Source: DASSCW01 sp036556695 | GTDB taxonomy: Bacteria; Chloroflexota; Limnocylindria; QHBO01 | DNA: 12,333 nucleotides | Reading direction: 5' to 3' | Assembly: GCA_036556695.1 (NCBI GenBank) | Contig: DATBIY010000071.1 | Coordinates: 1-12,333 of the forward strand | Shown: piece by piece, positions 6,423 to 12,333 of the stretch | Layout of the letters: every line of letters begins with the position of its first letter | Numbering within the stretch: position 1 is the stretch's first letter | The notes under the pieces: model-generated | Told to the model about the DNA's origin: nothing | Databases searched by the model: none | What the model saw: the letters and a program-made list of their open reading frames with translations, nothing else | Made by a program: the position numbers and the translations under genes

Positions 6423-8057
6423 CTAACCCGACTGCACCACCCCACCGGCCAGCAGGGTGAGCTGCGAGCGCACGCCCCCCAGCCGCTCGTCCGCCGCCCG
6501 CAGGGTGCCCAGGTCCACGTTCAGGACCGCCAGGTCGGCCGCGGCGCCAACGTGCAGCGAGCCAGCGCTCGCATCCCCCGCCGACTGTGCAGCTCCAAGG
6601 GTGTAGGCGTGCAGCGCCTCTTCGAAGCTGAGCGCGTGCGCCGGCTGCCAGTCTGGCGTTCCATCGCCCACGAAGCGCCGATGGACGGCCGCGAAGATGC
6701 CGAGCCACGGATTCGGCGACTCGATGGGCGCGTCCGACCCGAAGGCAAGGCGCACGGAGGCGTCGGCCAAGGTTCGCCAGGGATAGGTATCGGCCAGGCG
6801 GTCGGCCCAGCAGGCCTCCGCCAGCTCCCGGTCGGAGGCGCAGTGGATGGGCTGCAGGCTGGCCGTCACGCCCAGCCCCGCCAGGCGGGCCGCATCCGGC
6901 GGACGCATCAGCTGCAGGTGCTCCATGCGGTCCGGTGGCAGGCCCGGCCGCGCAACCGGCGCACGCTCGAGGGCGTCGAGCACGCGCGCGGCTCCCCGGT
7001 CGCCGATGGCATGCACCGCCAGGCTGATGCCCGCCTCGCGGGCCTCGACCACGATCGCGTCGAGCTCGTCCCGGGTGAGGCGCGCGATGCCCGTGTCGCC
7101 GGTCGGCCCGCAGGTGTACGGCGAGAAGACGGCCGCCGTCTGCGAGCCGAGCGCCCCATCGATGTACACCTTCGCCCAGCCAACGCGCATGGTCCGCCGC
7201 GACGGCAGCGGCGCGCCGCTGTGCAGCCCCAGGCCGGCGGCCGCGGCGATCCCGTCTGCCGGGAGGTTGACTCTCACGCGGCAGCGACCATCCGCCACGT
7301 CGCTGGCGAGCAGGGCGCTGGCGCGGTCACCAAGGGCGGCGAACGGACCGCTGCCGCCGTCCGTCGCCGAGTCGCCGGCGTCGACCACCGAGGTCACGCC
7401 CATCCCGGCAAGCTCCGCGAGGGTTTCGGCGAGCGCCTCGTCCAGGGGCACGCCACGCAGGCGGCCGGCGACTGGCTCCACCAGGTCGGTGGCCCGCTCG
7501 CGCAGCACGCCGGTGAGCCGTCCGGCCGCATCGCGCTCCATGCGCCCACCGCCGGGATCGCCGCTGCTGGCCTCAACCCCCGCACGCCGCAGCGCGTCGG
7601 CGGATGCCCACGCCGAGTGCCCGTCGTGACTGTACAGCAGCGCCGGACGCTGCCCGACCGCCGCCTCGAGCCGGCGCTTCTCGACCGTCGCCATGACCAC
7701 TTCCCGCCAGCCGCGGCCGCGCAGCCACTCCCCTGCCGGCAGGCGGTCGGCCGCCTCGCGCACCGTGCCAACCAGCTGGTCGGCCGTTGCGGCATCGTCC
7801 AGCTGCACCTCGCGGCGGGCGCGCGCCATGCCGACCAGGTGCAGATGGAAATCCCACATGCCCGGCACCACCGCGGCCTCGCCGAAGGCCAGGTGGCGCG
7901 CGCCGGGCGCGGCCGCGGCCAGCACGTTTGCCAGCTCACCCATCGCCACCACGCGGCCTTCGGCAATGCCGATCGCGCCCGCCGTCTGCAGGCCATCTTG
8001 CCGTGCCTCGACGACGACCTGGCCGCTGACCACCAGCGTCGGGCGCGGCGTGGTCAT
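6423..8057 (-). CDS. YtcJ-like metal-dependent amidohydrolase (Amidohydrolase_3)
   Basis: The 544-residue enzyme is of normal length for the YtcJ/NfdA group, which hydrolyses amide or formamide-like bonds with one or two metal ions. An N-terminal beta domain (1-65) leads to the metal motif HLH (H71, H73) in VVPGMWDFHLHL. Further ligands or active-site residues follow in family order: K296 in GWAKVYIDGALGSQTAAVF, H349 in HAIGDRG, H380 in RMEHLQL and D442 in FGSDAPIESPNPW. No signal peptide is seen, so it is likely cytosolic. ATG at 8057 shares bases with the stop of the glycosyltransferase gene (ATGA, 4-bp overlap), so translation is probably coupled; the open frame further upstream is only the glycosyltransferase read in another phase. 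All expected residues appear intact. The true substrate is unknown; annotation transfer in this family is unreliable. Confidence 0.93.
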   Translation of the reverse strand: MTTPRPTLVVSGQVVVEARQDGLQTAGAIGIAEGRVVAMGELANVLAAAAPGARHLAFGEAAVVPGMWDFHLHLVGMARARREVQLDDAATADQLVGTVREAADRLPAGEWLRGRGWREVVMATVEKRRLEAAVGQRPALLYSHDGHSAWASADALRRAGVEASSGDPGGGRMERDAAGRLTGVLRERATDLVEPVAGRLRGVPLDEALAETLAELAGMGVTSVVDAGDSATDGGSGPFAALGDRASALLASDVADGRCRVRVNLPADGIAAAAGLGLHSGAPLPSRRTMRVGWAKVYIDGALGSQTAAVFSPYTCGPTGDTGIARLTRDELDAIVVEAREAGISLAVHAIGDRGAARVLDALERAPVARPGLPPDRMEHLQLMRPPDAARLAGLGVTASLQPIHCASDRELAEACWADRLADTYPWRTLADASVRLAFGSDAPIESPNPWLGIFAAVHRRFVGDGTPDWQPAHALSFEEALHAYTLGAAQSAGDASAGSLHVGAAADLAVLNVDLGTLRAADERLGGVRSQLTLLAGGVVQSG

Positions 8058-9340
8058 CGGCTGCGGGGCGTGCGCACGAATGTCCCGCGGCTGGGGCCGA
8101 AGGTGATGCGCAGCAGGGCGGCCGGCACCACCAGCAGCCAGTGGGACAGGAAGAGGGCACCGCGGGTCGCGCGGCCCAGCGTGCGGATCGGCCCGCCCTC
8201 GCCGGACTGCGCCGCCAGGCCGGCCAGCGCCAGCAGGTACGTCCCCATCCCGTAGCCCACGAACAGGGCGACCGGCACCGTCCAGTTGGCGGGCACCGGC
8301 AGCGGGATGGTGATCAGGCTGGCCACGATCGCTGCCACGAACACCGGCGGGATGAGGAACTCGCCGATGAACAGCACGAAGTCCAGGCGCCGCCCGAACG
8401 GGAGCGCGCCGTTGGCCACCAGCGCCGGTCCTCGCTCGATGAGCCGCCGCAGGCTGCCCTCCGCCCATCGCATGCGCTGCCGCCACAGGTCGCTGGCCCG
8501 TAGAACAGCCTGCTCGGCCAGCGGCACATCCGGCGCCAGCGTCACCCGCTCGCCGGCCGTGGTGAGGCGCGTCGAGAGGTCCAGGTCCTCGGTCAGCGCC
8601 TCCGGATCCCAGCCACCGACCGCCTCCAGCGCCTTGCGGCGCACGAACATGCCATTGCCGCGCAGCTCAGCAGTGCCGTCGGTCGCCCAGCGGCCGCACT
8701 GGCTGGCCATGTCCATCAGCTGCTCTTCGTCCTGTGCCGCCGCCAGCCAGCCGGCGCCACGGTTGGCCGCACGCCGCTGCACCTGGAGCGCGGCGGCCCC
8801 CGAATCGCGTTGCCAGGCGGCGACGGCCGCTGTCAGGAATCCAGGCTCCAGCCGTGAGTCTGCGTCCAGCACGCCGATCACCTCGCCGGAGAGATGGGCG
8901 TGGGACCAGGCCAGCACGGCTCCCTTGGTGGCAGGCCCCTCGCCGGCCTCGCGGCGCAGCACGCGAAGGTCGGACGGTCCGACCGAGGCGGCCAGCCGCC
9001 CGGTGTCATCGGTCGAGCCATCGTCCACCACCACCAGCTCCAACCGCCCGACGTAGTCCTGTGCCGCCAGGTCGTTGACCAGCGCCGCGATGACGCCTGC
9101 CTCGTTTGCTGCAGGCACCACCACCGACAGGAACGGCAGCGCGTCCGGTGATGCCGAGATATCGGCCTTCATGGCCCTGCGCATCATCATCCAGCCCCGC
9201 CAGGACAGGTAGCCGACGTACATCAGGGAGAGGAGGATGGCCGCCTGCAGCAGGCGCGCCACCAGCAGCGAGGTCACCGACAGCCAGCCGACCAGCGCCG
9301 CGCCGGCAAGGATGGCTCCGGCGAGGAGCCTACTCCGCAT
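8054..9340 (-). CDS. Processive-type family 2 glycosyltransferase, membrane-bound
   Basis: The 428-residue protein carries two N-terminal membrane segments (about 8-26 and 29-47), a GT-A catalytic domain (about 69-300) and several C-terminal helices (about 312-420). Catalytic motifs of BcsA/hyaluronan-synthase-like enzymes are all present: DDGS (D106, D107), the DAD metal-binding motif (159-161), TED (D252) and QRMRW (QxxRW, 288-292). Such enzymes use a nucleotide sugar on the cytosolic side and often build a polysaccharide or glycolipid; the sugar cannot be inferred. The ATG at 9340 overlaps the MFS gene's stop by 11 bp. The 3' end overlaps the amidohydrolase start by 4 bp. It lacks the PilZ domain of cellulose synthases. 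A non-processive transferase making a glycolipid is possible. Confidence 0.92.
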   Translation of the reverse strand: MRSRLLAGAILAGAALVGWLSVTSLLVARLLQAAILLSLMYVGYLSWRGWMMMRRAMKADISASPDALPFLSVVVPAANEAGVIAALVNDLAAQDYVGRLELVVVDDGSTDDTGRLAASVGPSDLRVLRREAGEGPATKGAVLAWSHAHLSGEVIGVLDADSRLEPGFLTAAVAAWQRDSGAAALQVQRRAANRGAGWLAAAQDEEQLMDMASQCGRWATDGTAELRGNGMFVRRKALEAVGGWDPEALTEDLDLSTRLTTAGERVTLAPDVPLAEQAVLRASDLWRQRMRWAEGSLRRLIERGPALVANGALPFGRRLDFVLFIGEFLIPPVFVAAIVASLITIPLPVPANWTVPVALFVGYGMGTYLLALAGLAAQSGEGGPIRTLGRATRGALFLSHWLLVVPAALLRITFGPSRGTFVRTPRSR

Positions 9341-10778
9341 CCTCGCCCGCGATTCCCCCGTCGTCTTCGTGCGCTGGCGCGTCGTCGGGCCTGAGCTCGT
9401 CCGTCGTGTGGTTGGCGTGCAGGCCGGCCCGCGCGTTGTGCCGCCAGGAGGCGATGCCCGCCCATAGCGTCACCAGGCCAAGGGCGGCCATGACCACCGG
9501 GATGCCGGCGCCGGGGAACAGGATGTTGAGCACGTCAGCCACGGCAGGCGCCAGGATCACGGGCAGGAACGACGCGACGCTGAGCAGCGTGTTCAGGATG
9601 CCGAAGATGCGGCCGCGCACGTTGACCGGCAGCTCCTCCTGGAGCGCGGTTTGCGAGGGAATGGCCACGAACGCGTACTCGACACCGGCGGTGACCGCGA
9701 TGACCACTACCACCGCGATCAGCGAGACGATGGGTGACAGCGCGTCAGGCAGCGACTCCTCCAGCGGCCCCAGCGCGGGCGAAAGGAAGCCGACCACTGG
9801 CTTGACCACGGCCAGCGCGATGAGCGTCACCCCCATGGCCAGCAGGCCAAGGTCAATGGTCAGCCGCCGCGGAATGCTCTTGCCGTAGGCGTTCAGGAAG
9901 AGGATGCCCATCACCGCGCCCAGCCCAGCCGGCCCCATGACGAAGAAGAAGTCCTCCTCCGACAGGCGCAGGATGTCGGTCGCGAAGCCGGGGCCGATGG
10001 CGCCCATCACCCCGATCAGGCTGGCGGCGATGCCCAGGTACGCCAGCGACCAGGCGATGTGCTTGTTCTGCCGCACGAAGGTCATACCCTCGCGCACCTG
10101 GTCGAACACGGCGCGCAGCGCGCGGCCAGCGTCATCGGCCTCGGAGTCGTGACCAGTGGAGGGCAGCACGGCCGGCAGCGGGATGATCGCCGCGGCAGCC
10201 AGGCCGAACATCACGGCCACCACCACGAACACCACGTCCGCGCCCGCGGTGACCAGCAGCAGCGGGCCAAGGAACCCGAAGCCGATGGCGAAGGTGGCGT
10301 TGATGGTCAGCACGAACACCGAGTTGGCCGCCATCAAATGCCGACGCTCGACGATGCGTGGGATGGCCGTCAGCTCGGCGGGCGCGAAGACGGCAGTCAT
10401 GGTGGCCACGAACAGGTTGATCAGCAGGATGAGGGGCACATTCGTCCCCACGAAGATGAAGCCGATGACTCCCACCGCCCGCAGGACGTTGGTGGCCAGC
10501 ATGATCAGCCGCGCGTCACTGCGCTCGACCAGCACCCCGGCCAGGGCGCTGAACACCACCGCCGGAACCAGGAAGCTGAGGATCAGTACCGCGTTGGCGG
10601 TGTTCGACTGCGTCGCCTGGAAGACGGTGGCCATCAGCGCGGCCAGCACCATGTTCGACGCTAGCTGGCTCAGGGTCTGGGCCGTCCACAGCAGGACGAA
10701 TCCGCGGTTGCGGAAGACGCTCCCCGCCCCGGAGAGGTCCTGGCTGCCGACGTCCTGCGGCAGCTCCAGGTGGGTCAC
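9330..10778 (-). CDS. MFS transporter (MFS_3/EntS-like, 12 helices)
   Basis: The 482-residue protein fits the 12-helix major facilitator fold, with helices grouped before and after a hydrophilic central loop (about 203-240). A motif-A-like sequence GVLVERSDARLIM (81-93) follows helix 2, and RGRIFGILNT (388-397) is the matching element in the second half. The general look is of the MFS_3 'transmembrane secretion effector' group of drug or siderophore exporters; the substrate is unknown. The C-terminal tail (about 447-482) is acidic and hydrophilic. GTG at 10778 is chosen because it overlaps the DUF951 stop (GTGA) and has GGAG (10787-10790) 8 bases upstream; the longer frame to 10934 is only the DUF951 gene read out of phase, with an R/H/G-rich translation. 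Confidence 0.9.
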   Translation of the reverse strand: MTHLELPQDVGSQDLSGAGSVFRNRGFVLLWTAQTLSQLASNMVLAALMATVFQATQSNTANAVLILSFLVPAVVFSALAGVLVERSDARLIMLATNVLRAVGVIGFIFVGTNVPLILLINLFVATMTAVFAPAELTAIPRIVERRHLMAANSVFVLTINATFAIGFGFLGPLLLVTAGADVVFVVVAVMFGLAAAAIIPLPAVLPSTGHDSEADDAGRALRAVFDQVREGMTFVRQNKHIAWSLAYLGIAASLIGVMGAIGPGFATDILRLSEEDFFFVMGPAGLGAVMGILFLNAYGKSIPRRLTIDLGLLAMGVTLIALAVVKPVVGFLSPALGPLEESLPDALSPIVSLIAVVVVIAVTAGVEYAFVAIPSQTALQEELPVNVRGRIFGILNTLLSVASFLPVILAPAVADVLNILFPGAGIPVVMAALGLVTLWAGIASWRHNARAGLHANHTTDELRPDDAPAHEDDGGIAGEDAE

Positions 10779-11011
10779 GCGCCCTGCTCCGTGTCGTGCT
10801 CCGTGCCGTGCTCCGTGCCGTGCTCCAGGTGCTCCAGGTAGCGGCGCTCGACGTCCAGCCGATCCATCAGGATGCGGTGACCGCAGCCGGCGCACACCAG
10901 GCCGATGTCGGCGCCGATGCGCTGCACCCGCCACTCGTGGCTGCCGCAGGGATGCGCCTTGCGGAGCCGGATGAGGTCGCCGACCTGCAGATCGACGGCG
11001 GCCAAGGTCAC
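10775..11011 (-). CDS. DUF951 family small protein, Cys-containing
   Basis: This 78-residue protein matches DUF951 closely: VGDLIRLRKAHPCGSHEW (10-27) and RIGADIGLVCAGCGHRILM (31-49). The three cysteines (C22, C40, C43), two of them as CxxC, with nearby histidines could bind a metal. DUF951 proteins are small, widespread in Firmicutes and Chloroflexota, and of unknown function; nucleic-acid binding is often guessed from the shape but not shown. The C-terminus (about 59-78) is an added hydrophilic tail with repeated HGTE units, which typical members lack. GTG at 11011 overlaps the stop of the upstream TldE-like gene (GTGA), and its own stop overlaps the GTG of the MFS gene the same way, so it sits in a translationally coupled chain. 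Its size and the overlaps make it easy to miss; a longer frame to 12058 is not real. Confidence 0.92.
   Translation of the reverse strand: MTLAAVDLQVGDLIRLRKAHPCGSHEWRVQRIGADIGLVCAGCGHRILMDRLDVERRYLEHLEHGTEHGTEHDTEQGA
10785..10838. repeat. Short tandem repeats at the end of the DUF951 gene
   Basis: On the plus strand there are three 12-bp units at 10785-10820 (TGCTCCGTGTCG once, TGCTCCGTGCCG twice), followed by two 9-bp units TGCTCCAGG at 10821-10829 and 10830-10838. Read in the gene they give the LEH-LEH-GTEH-GTEH-DTEQ tail. Each unit holds GGAG on the minus strand; the copy at 10787-10790 sits 8 bases before the GTG of the MFS gene. Unit lengths are multiples of three, so copy-number change would not shift the frame. 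Confidence 0.9.
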
Positions 11012-12333
11012 GCGCCGCTCTCGGCCGCGGTCGCGCCGGTGAAGGCGAACTGGCCGATGCGGAGGGCCGGGACCCGCGCGTTGATGCCGCTGTACTCGGC
11101 GCCGACCATCTTGGTCTCGGAGCCGATGGCCTGGATGCGGCCGAAGGCCGCCGGAATCTCCTCGGTGAAGCGCAGGTTGCGCACCGGACGCACGATGCGG
11201 CCGTTCTCGATCAGGAAGGTCCCGTCCTTGGTCATGCCGGTCAGCACGCCCTTGCGCGGGTGCACGATGTTGACGTAGTGGAAGCGGGTCACCCACAGCC
11301 CACGCTCGATGGAGGACAGCATCGCCTCCTTTGAGCTGGAGCCCGGCGCCATGAACAGGTTCCAGGTCAACGGCCCGAAGGTGTTCGGGGCCGGCAGCGC
11401 GTGGCCAGTGGGCTGCACGTTGGCGCGCCGCGCGGTGGCCGAGTCGTGCACCAGCCCGGTCGCCACGCCATCGGTCACCAGGTCGACCCGCCGCTTGGCG
11501 ATTCCCTCGAAGTCGTGCGCCGAGGGCAGACCGGTGGGATCGTTGCCGTCGTCCCAGATCCGCACATTGGAGCCCATGACTTGCTTGCCCAGCTCCATGA
11601 AGGAGCGGCCTTCCTCCACGGCCAGGGCCGACCACCCGACGTAGGACAGGTACTCCAGCACGGTCTGCACCGCGTACTCCTCGAGGATGACGTCGTACGC
11701 GCCGGGCTCGAGGTCGGTGGCGCCAACCGAGCGCGCGGCCTTGTCCGCGGCCTCTGCGCCCACAGCCGCGGCATCGACCGCGCCGATGTCGGTGCTGATG
11801 GCCTGCGCGTAGCCTGAGGCGCGATCCTCGCCGGTCATCACCGTCAGCAGCTTGGCCTGGGTGGTCGTGTGCCGCGAGCGCAGGCCGTTGGTGTTGGCGA
11901 TGGCGATGGTCGAGGCATCGGTCGAGAAGGCGCCGCTGGCCACCAGGTCCTCCGCCTGTGCGGCGGCGATCACCGCGCGCGCGCCCTCGGCCCGCCGCTC
12001 CGGCTGGGCGTCGGCCGTGGCCGCGACGTAGCCCAGGTCGCTGTCGCCCGCGCCCCACTCGGCCGTGGCCAGCGGCGGCAGCTCGGGGTTCGGCGTCGAG
12101 CGGCGGCAGATCGCCTGGGCGCGGGCCACCACCTCGGCGATGCCCTGGTCGTCAAGGCGGTTGGTGCTCGCCACGCCGGTGCGCCCGTCGTCCACGACGC
12201 GCACCCGCAGGCTGGCGTCATGCTCCACCACGTTCTGGTGGATGCGCGAGTTGGCGAAGCGCGTGAGGGCGGCGTCGCGGGCCAGGTACAGCACCTCGGC
12301 CTCTCCGCGGACGAGGCGCAGCGCCAGGTCCAT
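11008..12333 (-). CDS. tldE: TldE/PmbA-family protein, possibly partial at 5' end
   Basis: The visible 441 residues follow the TldD/PmbA fold. The N-terminal domain (about 10-75) has RFANSRIHQNV and RVVDDGRTGVASTNRL, and a middle stretch reads PGAYDVILEEYAVQTVLEYL (210-229). The C-terminal domain includes GSNVRIWDD (254-262) and GLVHDSATARR (293-303). TldD carries an HExxxH metal site after the PG...VVL strand; here that place reads VLEYLSYVG with no such motif, so this is the TldE/PmbA-like subunit. In E. coli TldD and TldE form a protease acting on unfolded or modified peptides such as microcin B17 and CcdA. The Met at the very edge of the window could be the start, but homologs usually begin 10-20 residues earlier. 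The 3' end overlaps the DUF951 gene by GTGA. Confidence 0.88.
   Translation of the reverse strand: MDLALRLVRGEAEVLYLARDAALTRFANSRIHQNVVEHDASLRVRVVDDGRTGVASTNRLDDQGIAEVVARAQAICRRSTPNPELPPLATAEWGAGDSDLGYVAATADAQPERRAEGARAVIAAAQAEDLVASGAFSTDASTIAIANTNGLRSRHTTTQAKLLTVMTGEDRASGYAQAISTDIGAVDAAAVGAEAADKAARSVGATDLEPGAYDVILEEYAVQTVLEYLSYVGWSALAVEEGRSFMELGKQVMGSNVRIWDDGNDPTGLPSAHDFEGIAKRRVDLVTDGVATGLVHDSATARRANVQPTGHALPAPNTFGPLTWNLFMAPGSSSKEAMLSSIERGLWVTRFHYVNIVHPRKGVLTGMTKDGTFLIENGRIVRPVRNLRFTEEIPAAFGRIQAIGSETKMVGAEYSGINARVPALRIGQFAFTGATAAESGA

Noticed and set aside
6300..8255. Plus-strand open frame of about 650 codons opposite the amidohydrolase gene
   Set aside because: No recognisable motif, and composition biased to Arg/His/Gly. 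The minus-strand frame carries every amidohydrolase motif in order.
10785..10838. CRISPR-like or mobile-element repeat
   Set aside because: The units are 9-12 bp, directly adjacent without spacers and inside a coding sequence, so this is a simple coding tandem repeat.
10779..10934. N-terminal extension of the MFS protein
   Set aside because: It is the DUF951 gene in another phase, including the repeat read as GARH units. The GTG at 10778 has a ribosome-binding core and a stop/start overlap.
11012..12058. Minus-strand open frame continuing upstream of the DUF951 protein
   Set aside because: The upstream part is the TldE-like gene read in another phase (Arg/Gly/His-rich). Only the last 78 codons, from GTG at 11011, look like a family protein.

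Overview
The window is a GC-rich (about two thirds G+C by eye), densely packed bacterial chromosome segment with one tRNA and eleven protein genes. No transposase, integrase, phage gene, CRISPR array or rRNA is visible. The gene content (DUF951 protein, MurJ-like flippase, TldE/PmbA-type protein, YtcJ-like amidohydrolase, DUF1801 protein, GTG starts, overlapping genes) suggests a soil or freshwater bacterium of the Chloroflexota. That placement is an inference from gene style and family distribution, not from a marker gene.

Left part (1-3790). A minus-strand tRNA-Val(GAC) with an encoded CCA tail is followed by a plus-strand gene for an exported, membrane-tethered C39-like cysteine peptidase. 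This runs tail-to-tail into a minus-strand MurJ/MviN-type flippase gene. Divergent from the flippase are a plus-strand DUF1801 (frataxin-like fold) gene and an unrecognised protein with one membrane helix at each end. The latter converges, with a 60-bp overlap, on an ABC permease gene.

Middle part (3731-6415). A minus-strand unit, with its own promoter-like sequence at 6387-6415, encodes an 88-residue DUF3820/exonuclease-X-C-terminal-like protein, an ABC ATPase and an ABC-2 permease. The last two overlap by 8 bp and form an ABC-2 exporter. The ATPase has Gln where the H-loop His is expected.

Right part (6423-12333). Five minus-strand genes are linked by stop/start overlaps: a TldE/PmbA-like protein (its 5' end touches the window edge), a 78-residue DUF951 protein, an MFS transporter, a processive-type family 2 glycosyltransferase and a YtcJ-like amidohydrolase. 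The DUF951 gene ends in a short tandem repeat whose last copy supplies the ribosome-binding core for the MFS gene. The overlaps argue for one polycistronic message, but the products do not form a pathway I recognise.

Overall this looks like ordinary core-type chromosome, with emphasis on envelope and transport functions. The points most worth a second look are the coupled five-gene chain, the repeat at the DUF951/MFS junction, the ATPase H-loop substitution, and the missing arginines in the MurJ-like protein. I did not find convincing evidence of a new defence or mobile system.
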